This document shows, in pieces, positions 37,659 through 46,505 of a DNA stretch of 54,499 bases. Positions within the stretch are counted from its first letter, which is position 1, and each line of letters begins with the position of its first letter. The notes beneath the pieces were generated by a model that searched no databases, was not told where the DNA came from, and was given only the letters and a program-made list of their open reading frames with translations. Origin of the DNA: a virus; the IMG/VR virus record IMGVR_UViG_3300028786_000010, positions 1 to 54,499 of that record. One strand, 5' to 3'. A program made the translations under genes and the position numbers.

Positions 37659-39091
37659 GACGCCGCCGGACGGAAGCCACCGAGATAGCGGGGGTAATAG
37701 CTGCACGTGAGCACGTGGGTCGCGGTGACGGAGTCGCTCGTGCCGGCCGACGCCACGCCGGTGCCGAGGTCGCGGACGAAGAAGACGCGGTTGGCGCGAC
37801 CGGGCGTGATCATCAGTCCTCCGCCCGCGATCTCGATGGTCTCCGTCGTGCGGATGTAGCCGGTCGTGTCGAGGCAGTACGCGGCCGGACGGGCGCCACC
37901 CTCAGCGATGTAGATGTCGGTCGAGAACGCCTGCAGCGTCGGCCACTTGACGAATTCCAGGCGGTCGTCGGCGGGCATGAACAACAACAAGTCCATGTCG
38001 AAGGTGCCGGTGCCGGAGTTGCGGCGCACGTACACCGCAAGGAACGTGCCCTGCACGGCCAGCTCGACGCCGGACAGGCCGTCGGTCACCGGGTCATAGC
38101 CTGCGGGGAACTGGATCAGGCCGAGGTCCAGGTACTTGATTTGCACATCGCCGGGCACGCGCACGATGTCGTTGGAGATGACCGGCGAGCTGGTACCCCA
38201 CTGCAGTTGAACGTCGATCGAATCGGAAGCTGTGTTCTGCCGACACCGCAGGAAAACCCGGTACGTGCCCCGGTAGTCGTTCGAACTCCCCGACGGCCAC
38301 GGGTTGATCGACAGGCGCTGCTGGCCCGACGGCGTGCCGAACGTGCATCTGGAGTAGTTGTTGCCGCTGCCCGAGAATGAGGCGCTGTTGGCCTGCGTCG
38401 TCGTGTCCGTGCCCTGCGTCATGGCCTCGGCCTGCAGGAAGAACGGGACGTTCGCCGGGGTGCCGCGGCGGCGGACAGCCAAGCCGGAACGCAGCCGGCC
38501 CGTCGCGCCCAGACTGCCGGTGCCGTTGGTGATGGCGACCGTCAGCGGCGTCTCGACGTCGCCCTTGGGGCTGGCGATGTCCAAGAACATCCCGTTGCTG
38601 CCGGCGGCCGGATTGTTGGTGACGGTGACCGGCGACAAGGTCTCCTTCAAGCCGAGCGCGAACGGCTCGGCCAGCAGCGTGACAACGAGCTCGCGGCCGT
38701 TCGGTGTGAACGTGACCGAGTCGGGCCCGCTGCGATACGTCCGGAAGAACACCGGCGCCGACGTGCCTGCCTGGTAGCGCAAGATGTTCGTCGGCCGGTC
38801 CAGTTCCCGCACCAGTAGTTGCAGCTGAGCGGCGGCGTTGTCCGGGCTCATGAACGCGCCGTTGCTCATCGGCTGCAGGACCAGCACGATCGTGCGATTG
38901 TCGTACGAGGCGCTGGTCGGGGTACCGCCGTCAGCGAGCAGCGTCGACGGGATCGACCGCTTCAGCGGCGGCGGATCGAAGCGGGTGCCGTCGCGCAGGT
39001 TGAACGGGCCCTTGGTGCCGCCGGACATGTCGAGGCGCACCGTCGGGCTGGCCGCGATCGAGTCGACGAACGCCAGGTAGTGCTTCTCCAT
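37655..39091 (-). CDS. Distal tail protein (Dit-like)
   Basis: 478 aa, starting at the ATG that shares a base with the tape-measure stop. The N-terminal ~200 residues match the siphophage Dit pattern (FNLRDGTRFDPPP, ILRYQAGTSAPVFFRTYRSGPDSVTF, ELVVTLLAEPFALGLKET). An inserted domain (residues ~210-400) with beta-sandwich appearance may bind cell-wall sugars. Order tape measure, Dit, Tal is the norm. Confidence 0.78.
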   Translation of the reverse strand: MEKHYLAFVDSIAASPTVRLDMSGGTKGPFNLRDGTRFDPPPLKRSIPSTLLADGGTPTSASYDNRTIVLVLQPMSNGAFMSPDNAAAQLQLLVRELDRPTNILRYQAGTSAPVFFRTYRSGPDSVTFTPNGRELVVTLLAEPFALGLKETLSPVTVTNNPAAGSNGMFLDIASPKGDVETPLTVAITNGTGSLGATGRLRSGLAVRRRGTPANVPFFLQAEAMTQGTDTTTQANSASFSGSGNNYSRCTFGTPSGQQRLSINPWPSGSSNDYRGTYRVFLRCRQNTASDSIDVQLQWGTSSPVISNDIVRVPGDVQIKYLDLGLIQFPAGYDPVTDGLSGVELAVQGTFLAVYVRRNSGTGTFDMDLLLFMPADDRLEFVKWPTLQAFSTDIYIAEGGARPAAYCLDTTGYIRTTETIEIAGGGLMITPGRANRVFFVRDLGTGVASAGTSDSVTATHVLTCSYYPRYLGGFRPAAS

Positions 39092-42000
39092 CAGAAGGAC
39101 CCCCGCGCGTATTGGTCGATGCGGGCGCCCAGCTCACGGTTCACCGCGGAAGCGATCTGGCCGGGCGTCAGATTCGAGCCGTTGATGTTGATGACCGGCG
39201 CGAGGGTCACGGTGGTCGTCGAGCCGCCGCCGGCGGCACCGCCGAGGTGGACGCCGGGCAGCACCGTCTCCGGGCGGCCACCCTCGCCGAATGAGTAGGT
39301 GTCGCCGGACACTCCGATGCCGAAGACCGGTTCACGGATGACGCCGCCGTCGCGCATCGCGACGTGATCGTGCGCGTTGCCGCCCGCGAAGTTGTGCTGC
39401 TGCCAGACCGCACCGGTGTACGTGTGCCTCCGGCCGTTAAGGATGTTCAAATCCTGATATGGGGAGATGAACTCCTTGATCCGGCTCTTGTAACGAAGGT
39501 TGAACCACTCGGCCAGCGGCCGGCTGGGCGGGAAGTCCACGGCCCGGCCGACTGCGTGATAGCTACGGTTGCCGGTCAAGGTAACCGCACCGGGCCGGTA
39601 GTCCGACAGCACCGCCATGCCGGGGAATGCGGCCCGCACGGCGGACTCGATCCACCGATACGTCATCCCGCTCGGCGGACCGACGGCGCCGGCAACCTCT
39701 TTCGGCGACGGGATCCGGGTCATCGACGCGGTGGTCGGGAAGGGCCACGTCACGCGGCCGCCGCGGTCGTAGCCGGGGGTCACTTCGCCAGTGAGGTTCA
39801 TCTTGTCGAGCAGGCCCGGGTTCTCCCGCTCGATCTTGCGGCGCGAGCTCTTCTTGATGACGTACTCGTCGGCGTGCACGATGCCCGCAGGGTCGAGCGT
39901 GTCGCCCGGTCCGGTCCAGCCGCCGGCGTCGAAGCCGAACATGCGCCGCGCCGGGGCGGGCAGCTGGGTGCCCTTCTTGAGCGCCGATTGCACCTGTGAC
40001 AGCAGGGCGAGCTTCTGCCCGGTGGGCTCGTAGTTGGTGAGGGTGATCCTGGTGGTCACATCGTCGGGCATCTTCGCGTACGCCGCGATGAGCTTGTCGA
40101 CCTGACCCTTGGTCAGACCGGACTGGCGCAGCGTCTTGCGCAGGTCGCCGATGTACGTGTCGTACGTCTTCGACGCTTCCTTGACCGAGCTGGTCTCCTC
40201 GTACTTGGCCTGCGCCGCCTTGGCGGCCGCCTCGGCGGCGTTACCGACCGCGATGCGGTTCTTCAGGGCCGCCTCGGAGTTGCCGTCGATGGCGTTCTTG
40301 TTGGTCTTGAACGACTTGGCCACATCGTCGATGGTGGTCTTCGCGGCGAGCGCAGCCTTGTCGCTGGACAACATCGCACCGTGCAACTGGTTCCACACGT
40401 CGGTCAGGGTCTGCCCGGCCTGGATCGCTGCGTCGAGGGCACTGGTCATCGTCTTGGCGTTGGCCTCGCTGGTACCGAAGCCTTTCGCCAGCCCGGTGTT
40501 CGCCGTCGCGGCGCTCTGGCTGGCGGCCGCGTAGTCGGGCAGCATCCCGGTGAGGATTTTGAACTGATCGGCGGTCAGCGTCCCGGACGCGGCCAGCTGG
40601 TCCAGGAAGATCTTCGCCTGGTTGGCGCCGCCCGACTTGACCAGCCCGGCCAGGGCGGTGTCGAGGTCCTTGATGTCCTGCACGGCCTGCGGGTCGACCG
40701 GGTTCCAGTTCGCGGTCGCCTCCGCGGCCGTCAGCCCCGCGGCATAGTCGGCCTGCGCCTTGGCAAGGTCTGCCATGCCCTTGGTCACCGAGGAGGCGTC
40801 CTGGCCGATCTTCTGCAGCTGGGCGCCGTAGTGGCTGGCCAGCTCACCGGTGGCCTGGCCAGTGGCGGCGAAATCCTTGATCGAGGTGGTCAGCGCGTCG
40901 ATGTCGGCCTTGACCGGGGCGTGCTTCTTCTGAACCCAGTCACCGAACGCCTTGAAGCCCTCGAACAGCACGCCGACGCCGAGGCCGGCCACGCCGAGCG
41001 TACCGGCGACCTTGCCAATCCCGCTGAGGGCCGACACCGCGGACACGCCGGCCGGGCCCATCTTGGTGAGCTCGCCGATGAAATCGGTGACGGTCTTGCG
41101 TGCTTTCAGCAGACCGGTCGCACCGAGGAGGCCCGCACCCGACAGAGCCGTCACCCAGACGACGCTCTGCTGCAGCCAGCCGGGCAGATCCGCAAAACCG
41201 TTCACCAAGCCGTTCGCCGCCTGGGTAAGGCTACGCAGACCGCCGTTTGCGCCGGAGCCCGCCTGGATGGCCAGGGTCTCGATGGATCCCTTGAGCCGCT
41301 CCAGGTCACCGGCCAAGTTGTCCGTCTTGATCTTCGCGGTGTCGGCCGCGTAGCCCGAGTCGTTCGTCTTGTCGATCCAGGTCTGAATGCCCGCCGCACC
41401 CTGCTGATAGAGCACACTCGCGGCGCGGGTGGCGTCCGAACCGAAGATCTGCGCCAGCGCGTGGGCCCGCTCCGCCTGGGTCAGCCCACCCAGCTTGTCC
41501 TTCAGCTGGCCGGCCAGCGCGGTGATCCCGATGAAGCCGCCCTGCGCGTCGTAGGCGGAGATACCCAGCTCGTCCATCAGGTCCTGGGTTTTGCCTGACG
41601 GGGCCTGCAACGCCTGCAACATCGTCTTGAAGCTGGTGCCCGCGTCGGAGCCGGTCAGGCCGGCACTCGCGAACGCGGCCAGCGTGCCCGTGGTGTCCTC
41701 GATGGTCAGGCCGGTCCCGGCGGCGACCAGCCCGGCCTGGTTCAGGGCCGCGCTCATGTCAGCGACCGATCCCTGCGCCTTGCCTGCGCCCGCGGCGAGC
41801 AGATCCGCGACGTGCGGCAGATCTTTGCCCTGCAGCTTGAACTGCGTCATCGCCGACGCGGCCGTCTCGGCGGCATCACCGACTGCGATCTGGCCGGCCG
41901 CGGCGAGATCGAGGGCGCCCTTGAGGCCACCACCGAGGATGTCCGCCGTGGACACGCCGGCCTTGGACAGTTCCTCGATGCCCTTGCCCGCCTCGGTGGC

Positions 42001-42315
42001 GCTGTACTGCGTGTCCTTGCCCGCCTTGATGGCGGCCTTGCGCAGCAGGTCCATCTCGGCCGCCGGCGCATGGGTGGCGGCCGCGACCGAGCTCATCTGC
42101 TTGTCGAAGTCGGCGGCCATCTTCACCGCCACAGCGGCCACCCCGAGCAGGCCGACACCGAGCACGGTCGCCTGGTGGGTGACCCTGTCAAGTTTGCCCG
42201 CCTTGGATGCCTTGTCCAGCTCACCGGTGAACCCGCGGGTAAGCCCACCCGACTCGCGAATCTTCCGGTTGTAACTGGCGGTCTCCGCCTCGAGCTTCAC
42301 ACCGACGGTACGCAC
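39091..42315 (-). CDS. Tape measure protein with embedded M15-type peptidase
   Basis: 1074 aa from GTG 42315, abutting the chaperone stop, with GGAAGG upstream. TP901-type core (DFDKQMSSVAAATHA, YSATEAGKGIEELSKAG, LLAAGAGKAQGSVADMSAALNQAG), a hydrophobic zone near residues 375-455, then helical repeats. Residues ~880-990 contain SYHAVGRAVD (H920, D927) and HDHVAM (H982, H984), the SxHxxGxxxD plus HxH signature of M15 D-Ala peptidases. It would set tail length and open the cell wall on DNA entry. Confidence 0.88.
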   Translation of the reverse strand: MRTVGVKLEAETASYNRKIRESGGLTRGFTGELDKASKAGKLDRVTHQATVLGVGLLGVAAVAVKMAADFDKQMSSVAAATHAPAAEMDLLRKAAIKAGKDTQYSATEAGKGIEELSKAGVSTADILGGGLKGALDLAAAGQIAVGDAAETAASAMTQFKLQGKDLPHVADLLAAGAGKAQGSVADMSAALNQAGLVAAGTGLTIEDTTGTLAAFASAGLTGSDAGTSFKTMLQALQAPSGKTQDLMDELGISAYDAQGGFIGITALAGQLKDKLGGLTQAERAHALAQIFGSDATRAASVLYQQGAAGIQTWIDKTNDSGYAADTAKIKTDNLAGDLERLKGSIETLAIQAGSGANGGLRSLTQAANGLVNGFADLPGWLQQSVVWVTALSGAGLLGATGLLKARKTVTDFIGELTKMGPAGVSAVSALSGIGKVAGTLGVAGLGVGVLFEGFKAFGDWVQKKHAPVKADIDALTTSIKDFAATGQATGELASHYGAQLQKIGQDASSVTKGMADLAKAQADYAAGLTAAEATANWNPVDPQAVQDIKDLDTALAGLVKSGGANQAKIFLDQLAASGTLTADQFKILTGMLPDYAAASQSAATANTGLAKGFGTSEANAKTMTSALDAAIQAGQTLTDVWNQLHGAMLSSDKAALAAKTTIDDVAKSFKTNKNAIDGNSEAALKNRIAVGNAAEAAAKAAQAKYEETSSVKEASKTYDTYIGDLRKTLRQSGLTKGQVDKLIAAYAKMPDDVTTRITLTNYEPTGQKLALLSQVQSALKKGTQLPAPARRMFGFDAGGWTGPGDTLDPAGIVHADEYVIKKSSRRKIERENPGLLDKMNLTGEVTPGYDRGGRVTWPFPTTASMTRIPSPKEVAGAVGPPSGMTYRWIESAVRAAFPGMAVLSDYRPGAVTLTGNRSYHAVGRAVDFPPSRPLAEWFNLRYKSRIKEFISPYQDLNILNGRRHTYTGAVWQQHNFAGGNAHDHVAMRDGGVIREPVFGIGVSGDTYSFGEGGRPETVLPGVHLGGAAGGGSTTTVTLAPVININGSNLTPGQIASAVNRELGARIDQYARGSF

Positions 42316-43295
42316 TCAGCCCACCGCCTTCCGCATCGAGATCCGCCACAACCGGGCAGGGGCATCCGGGTTGTCCTGCGTGCTGCCGGCCTTCGCCCGT
42401 TGCGCCTCAAGCAGTGCCGCACACGCCCGGCACGTCGTCGACCGGGCGGAGTACTCAGGCCCGTCGTCCTCATGTGTGGTGGTCTCAGCGATCGGATACC
42501 CGCACCCACCAGGGCACAGCGACGACCGGTACACGGCCAGGGCGAGGATCTCGGCGACGTCCTGCTCCGTCCATTCCGGCTCCCGGCTGGTCACCGACCG
42601 CGCCAGCCGACCCCGCCGGTCGTAGGTATAGCGGGTCGTGCTGGTCGGCTCCCGGCCGTCGAGCCGCGACGGAGCGACACCGAGACGGTCAGCCGCCTCT
42701 ACTCGCCGCCGGAACGCTTCTTCACGAACGAGGCGGCGCGCGAGAAAGGGACATCGATGGCTCCGGCGTTGAGGACCCACGCCGTGTAGGCCAGCTCCTG
42801 GAACTGATAGTCCGTCAGCAGGCCGTCCTCGACAGGCTCGCCCGCTGCCTCCCGCCGCGCCCGCTCAGCATCGTCGTCACCGAGCAGCTCCCGCCAGTCG
42901 TCATCGTCCAGCACCGGCTCGACCAGCGCGGCACGGATCAGCGCCGGGTAGAACGTCTCCCGGTTCACCCCGAGAACGGCGTCCTCCTCCAGCGGGTTCC
43001 CGTCCTCGCCGCGGCGCGGTGGGTGTGCGTTCCTCAGTGCCCGGAACTTCGGGCCGCCCATCGCCCGTACCCGGAAGTTGTCGGTGTGCTCGCTCATCTC
43101 GGCCTGCAGGGCTTCGATGCGTTCGACCAGCGCCCCGGTGCCGCCTCCCTCGAGGGAATCGTCCGGCTGGTCCTGTATCCGCTTCAGGGCCCGGTCGGCT
43201 TCCTCCCACTCGGCGACCAGGTCACCGCGCAGACAGATCGGCACCGACCGCTCCGGCGCGCGAGCCTGCTTGAGGCGTGTCTTGTAGGCGCTCAC
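42316..43295 (-). CDS. Tail assembly chaperone long form (gpGT-like), -1 frameshift product
   Basis: The product fuses the first 184 residues of the 198-aa chaperone to 142 residues read in the -1 frame, 326 aa in all. The downstream frame (42316-42780) has no start of its own in a good context and lies in exactly the -1 frame. Its part holds CPGGC and TTCRACAALL, a possible zinc site. A -1 frameshift between chaperone genes ahead of the tape measure is conserved in siphophages (known). Confidence 0.82.
42699..43295 (-). CDS. Tail assembly chaperone short form (gpG-like)
   Basis: 198 aa from GTG 43295, with GGAGAAC about ten bases upstream; longer open frame upstream is a shadow that would run over a hairpin. 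Acidic and helical (ADRALKRIQDQPDDSLEG, VEPVLDDDDWRELLGDDDAERAR). It lies between tail tube and tape measure, the usual chaperone position. Confidence 0.82.
   Translation of the reverse strand: MSAYKTRLKQARAPERSVPICLRGDLVAEWEEADRALKRIQDQPDDSLEGGGTGALVERIEALQAEMSEHTDNFRVRAMGGPKFRALRNAHPPRRGEDGNPLEEDAVLGVNRETFYPALIRAALVEPVLDDDDWRELLGDDDAERARREAAGEPVEDGLLTDYQFQELAYTAWVLNAGAIDVPFSRAASFVKKRSGGE
42744..42750 (-). promoter_or_regulatory. -1 ribosomal frameshift site CCCTTTC
   Basis: In the 0 frame the site is read gtC-CCT-TTC, a perfect X-XXY-YYZ heptamer. After slippage the frame continues as F-LARRLVREEAF into the downstream part. It lies 43 bases before the 0-frame stop. Confidence 0.85.
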
Positions 43296-43336
43296 GATGC
43301 GTCGTTCTCCATGCTCTGGCGGACCTGGCGGCGTGA

Positions 43337-43373
43337 GTGCGGGGCCGGCGCCGCCAGACGACCGGCCCCGCAC
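43337..43373. terminator. Perfect 12-bp hairpin after the tail tube gene
   Basis: GTGCGGGGCCGG (43337-43348) pairs with CCGGCCCCGCAC (43362-43373), loop 13. It lies between the tail tube stop and the chaperone start and could lower read-through from the abundant protein to the catalytic-level chaperones. Confidence 0.55.
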
Positions 43374-43417
43374 GAAGAAGCCCCCCACGCGGGAGGGCCG
43401 TCGACGGTGGGTACGGA

Positions 43418-43897
43418 CTACGCGACCGCGGCGCGGATCGTCGGCTGGCCGGTCAGTTTGACAGGGATATCGAAGCGTTCCGGCATGTTGTCGTCCTGAT
43501 CGAGCCAGGACGTCTCGGAGCAGATCACGGGGAACACCGCGAGCGGCTGTGCCGACGCGAACGCCGTCGCGGCCGCGAGGCTCTTACGGCGCGTAAGGAA
43601 ACCCGCCACGTCCGGCAGCATCGTCGCGTACACGGTGTCCGTGCCGGACTGCTTCTTGAACCGCAGCCTCGGGCCGTTGAGGCTTCGGCGTCCGTTCGTG
43701 TTCGTGTCGAAGGTCGACTCGATGTTGGACGTCGGCGCGTCCGCGGTGTCGATCTGGAAACCGGTCGCGCCGTCCTTGGTCATGTACTGGCTGATGCGGA
43801 TGCCCGCGTTCAGTTCGGTCGTGGTGGGCGCACTCTGGATGGCGATGGCCGGGACCCAGTCCCAACGCTCTTTGCCGTCGCCGATGATGTCTGGCAT
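43418..43897 (-). CDS. Major tail (tube) protein
   Basis: 159 aa. The segments WDWVPAIAIQSAPTTTELNAGIRIS, GFQIDTADAPTSNIESTFDTNTNG and YATMLPDVAGFLTRRKSLAAATAF and SWLDQDDNMPERFDIPVKLTGQP are typical of short siphophage tail-tube proteins. Its position directly before the chaperones and its following hairpin fit an abundant product. Confidence 0.78.
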   Translation of the reverse strand: MPDIIGDGKERWDWVPAIAIQSAPTTTELNAGIRISQYMTKDGATGFQIDTADAPTSNIESTFDTNTNGRRSLNGPRLRFKKQSGTDTVYATMLPDVAGFLTRRKSLAAATAFASAQPLAVFPVICSETSWLDQDDNMPERFDIPVKLTGQPTIRAAVA

Positions 43898-43900
43898 CGA

Positions 43901-44275
43901 CTACTTCTCCTTCGTCTCGCCGCCGGCGGCGGAAGCCTTGGGCTTGCTGGTCGTCTCCGCCTTATCGGCGGCCGTAGGCGTGGGCTCTGGTACGGCTCCC
44001 GGCTGATCGCGGTTGAACGGGCTCTCCGGCTCGGCCGGAGCCCCGGGCTGCCAACCCTTCGCCTTCCACACCGTGTCGAGAATCCCGGCGGGGAACGCCG
44101 CGGGAACGTCGATGCCCTCGTGGCGGCACCAGACCAGCTCGGTCCCGGTCGGCTCGCCAGCCTCAACCCAGCCGAGTCCGCGCCACCGGTCACGCTCGGC
44201 GGCACCCTCGACGAGGGCCTTCCTACCGGTGTCGTCAGCCAGCCAGTACGTGCTCTTGTCGGTCATCGCGTTCAC
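43901..44275 (-). CDS. Hypothetical tail-region protein
   Basis: 124 aa (the internal ATG four codons in may also serve). N-terminal part YWLADDTGRKALVEGAAERDRWRGLGWVEAGEPTGTELVWCRHEGI is compact; the C-terminal 45 residues are Pro/Thr/Lys-rich and disordered. Three bases separate it from the tail tube gene. Possibly a minor structural or adaptor protein. Confidence 0.6.
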   Translation of the reverse strand: MNAMTDKSTYWLADDTGRKALVEGAAERDRWRGLGWVEAGEPTGTELVWCRHEGIDVPAAFPAGILDTVWKAKGWQPGAPAEPESPFNRDQPGAVPEPTPTAADKAETTSKPKASAAGGETKEK

Positions 44276-44278
44276 CCC

Positions 44279-44623
44279 TCAGGCCTTGTAGATCTCGTAG
44301 GTCACGCCGGTCAGCGCGCCGCTGAACGTGACCGTCGCGACCCCGGTGGCCGGGTTGATCGCGGAGAGCGGCACGAGCAGTTCCCGGTTGCCGGTTGCGG
44401 GCGTGGCGTACGACGGGGCGGTGCCCGGGTTCGCCGACGGTGTGTAACCGGGATCCAGCGGCGACACGTTCGTGAGGGTGCCGGTCGTGATGACCCGCAT
44501 CCGCATTCCGGTCGCGCCGAAGCAGCCGGTGCCGAGGAACGTCTCGGATGCGGTCGGAGTGATCGGCACTGGCGTCGTGAATCCGCCCGCCGTGACAGAC
44601 GGCGCAGTCGATTGGAGCGCCAT
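44279..44623 (-). CDS. Small beta-rich structural protein
   Basis: 114 aa from ATG 44623 with AAAGGGG upstream. Thr/Gly/Pro-rich, beta-like (GATGMRMRVITTGTLTNVSP, GVATVTFSGALTGVTYEIYKA). It resembles Ig-like or decoration domains found in tail regions. It is the first minus-strand gene after the inserted HNH gene. Confidence 0.6.
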   Translation of the reverse strand: MALQSTAPSVTAGGFTTPVPITPTASETFLGTGCFGATGMRMRVITTGTLTNVSPLDPGYTPSANPGTAPSYATPATGNRELLVPLSAINPATGVATVTFSGALTGVTYEIYKA

Positions 44624-44751
44624 GCGGCGCACCCCTTTCTGACGATGGACAGGGTGAAGCCGCCGGACGACCGGCGAGCACTGGTGAGCGGAAGGTCAGC
44701 CCGGGATGGACTGCAGGACGTGTGCGACGTTTTACAAGGTCACCGCATACA

Positions 44752-45333
44752 ATGGAACGCGTGGCGAACCCCTGCGTAGATCCCGAATGTGAACGTCGAG
44801 CCGACGCCCGCGGGATGTGCTCGATGCACTACCGACGCTGGTATCGGGCGCTTGGTCGTGAGGGCCGTCGACTTCGAATGTCGCCGATGAATCGGTTCAT
44901 GCGACAGGTCAACAAGAGCGGGCCCATACCTGACTACCGCCCGGATCTGGGGCCGTGCTGGCTCTGGATGGGATTGGTCGGCGATCAGGGCTACGGCAGG
45001 TTCACGGTTGGTAGAACATCGCCCCGCAACGCCCATCGGTGGCTTTGGGAGCAGATCAACGGGCCAGCGTCACCGAAACTGCATCTCGATCACTTGTGTC
45101 GCGTCCGCCTATGCGTAAATCCCGACCACACCGAGCTGGTGACGCATGCCGTTAACATCCGGCGCGGCACCCCGAGCAGATGGAACGCGGCTAAAACCCG
45201 CTGCCCACAGGGCCACCCGTACGACGATGAGAACACCGGCTGGAATCAAGCCCGAACGGTCCGGCGTTGTCGGAGCTGCAACCGGGATCGCATGCGGCAG
45301 AGACCAAAACGCCAACAGGCTAACCGGGTATAG
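44752..45333 (+). CDS. HNH endonuclease inserted in the tail operon, antisense
   Basis: 193 aa from ATG 44752, or from GTG 44761, for which TACAAT (44748-44753) would be a leaderless -10. An N-terminal zinc-like motif (CVDPECERRADARGMCSMHYRRWYR), HNH core WLWMG, RNAHRWLWEQINGP, LDHLCRVRLCVNPDHTELVTHAVNIRRG, and a C-terminal zinc segment (CPQGHPYDDENT, RRCRSCNRDRMRQ). Its base composition is less GC-rich than its neighbours. It lies opposite to the late operon and its end overlaps the tail terminator stop by 14 bases. A mobile gene that reached the phage by homing is the simplest reading. Confidence 0.85.
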   Translation: MERVANPCVDPECERRADARGMCSMHYRRWYRALGREGRRLRMSPMNRFMRQVNKSGPIPDYRPDLGPCWLWMGLVGDQGYGRFTVGRTSPRNAHRWLWEQINGPASPKLHLDHLCRVRLCVNPDHTELVTHAVNIRRGTPSRWNAAKTRCPQGHPYDDENTGWNQARTVRRCRSCNRDRMRQRPKRQQANRV

Positions 45334-45727
45334 AGGCCAAAACATAGGTATCGATCTGATCCATGACCGTCGAACCGGTCGTCTCGTCGCGTTGCGGCGG
45401 CATACCCGGCTCACGCTCGATCTGGAAGCAGGACCGGCCGGACACCGTCGGTGTCACGTTGTAAAGCGCGGTCCGGACCCGGTCGGCGACCATCCGTGCC
45501 GCCTGCGCGCTCGCGCCAACGCAGTGGCAGGTCGCGGTCAGCACGAACACGTACGGCCGTGCCTCGAAGTCGTCCTCGGGATCGTTGCTGTCGAAGTAGA
45601 CGAGCACGTACGGGGAGACGCTCGGGTCGGTGCCGTTAGGCACCTTGCCGTCGTGCACGTTCAGCGGTGGCGCCGCATTGTCGGCGTCCAACAGCGCCAG
45701 GACCACGGCGGCGTGTTCGTCGATCAC
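45320..45727 (-). CDS. Tail terminator / minor tail protein
   Basis: 135 aa from ATG 45727 (ATGA overlap). SPYVLVYFDSNDPEDDFEARPYVFVLTATCHCVGASAQAARMVADRVRTALYN is the pattern of siphophage tail-terminator proteins. Position after the neck protein and before tail tube fits. Confidence 0.72.
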   Translation of the reverse strand: MIDEHAAVVLALLDADNAAPPLNVHDGKVPNGTDPSVSPYVLVYFDSNDPEDDFEARPYVFVLTATCHCVGASAQAARMVADRVRTALYNVTPTVSGRSCFQIEREPGMPPQRDETTGSTVMDQIDTYVLASIPG

Positions 45728-46110
45728 CGGTGGTCACCGATCGCGTCGACGGCGACCTTCTCCAGGAAGCCCATCCACACCGGGACTTCCTTATCGGCCG
45801 CGGGCCGCCAGTGCGGGATCGGCGCACTCGTGGGGGTCCCGTACTCCGCTACCCAGTCGAGCTTGCCCTGTGGCCGCTCATGCTCGGCGCCGACCTCGCC
45901 GACGACCAGTGATCCCTTCGTGGCCACGTCGTACGTGAAGGAGCGCCCGAGGTGCGGCAGGTGGGAGATCCCGGCGACCCGCTTCTGAGCGTCCTTCTTC
46001 ATCTGGTTGCAGGCCATGCCGGTGACCTTCGCGACCTCTTTGGTGATGTCCACGCCGGCGCGTTCCAGATCGGCGGCTAGCTCGTCGAAGCCGAACTTCT
46101 CAACGATCAC
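45724..46110 (-). CDS. Neck / HK97 gp10-like protein
   Basis: 128 aa from GTG 46110, with GGAGGTGA and a GTGA overlap. FGFDELAADLERAGVDITKEVAKVTGMACNQMKKDAQKRVAG and GHLPHLGRSF-type region, then VGAEHERPQGKLDWVAEYGT and PIPHWRPAADKEVP match the minor capsid/neck family placed between head closure and tail terminator. Confidence 0.75.
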   Translation of the reverse strand: MIVEKFGFDELAADLERAGVDITKEVAKVTGMACNQMKKDAQKRVAGISHLPHLGRSFTYDVATKGSLVVGEVGAEHERPQGKLDWVAEYGTPTSAPIPHWRPAADKEVPVWMGFLEKVAVDAIGDHR

Positions 46111-46496
46111 GAAGTCACCTCCAGGACGGTCACCCGGCGCGCGGTCAGATGCGTCTTGCGCAGCACGTCGCGCACCGTGAAGACCCTGCCCACCAGGTCG
46201 GCGTCGCCAGAGGCGGTGACGGTGATCTGGTCGCCTTCCAGCAACCCGAGCACCGACATAGGCAACTGCACCTCGTGGCGTTCGACGATCACAAACGCCT
46301 CGCCGACATCTGCGCCCTGACGGGTGATCGCATTGGATTGCACCCGGCACTTGCCGGTGTAGAGCGTCGACCAGGCCGGGGTGACGACGCCGCCCGCGCC
46401 GGTGGTCTCGCCGGTCTTGTGCTTGATCACGCAGGCGTCGGTCATCAGTCGTTCGGCGGCGGCCCGGCCCTTCAGCGTGGCGGTCAAGGCGGTCAC
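46107..46496 (-). CDS. Head closure protein (DUF6093-like)
   Basis: 129 aa from GTG 46496, with AGGGGG upstream. LMTDACVIKHKTGETTGAGGVVTPAWSTLYTGKCRVQS and LEGDQITVTASGDADLVGRVFTVRDVLRKTHLTARRVTVLEV are typical of actinophage head-closure proteins. Confidence 0.75.
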   Translation of the reverse strand: MTALTATLKGRAAAERLMTDACVIKHKTGETTGAGGVVTPAWSTLYTGKCRVQSNAITRQGADVGEAFVIVERHEVQLPMSVLGLLEGDQITVTASGDADLVGRVFTVRDVLRKTHLTARRVTVLEVTS

Positions 46497-46505
46497 CGAT
46501 GCCCC

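Noticed and set aside
42316-42780. Separate gene for the second chaperone frame with its own start
   Set aside because: No good ribosome-binding site, and the slippery heptamer with exact -1 phase explains the frame.
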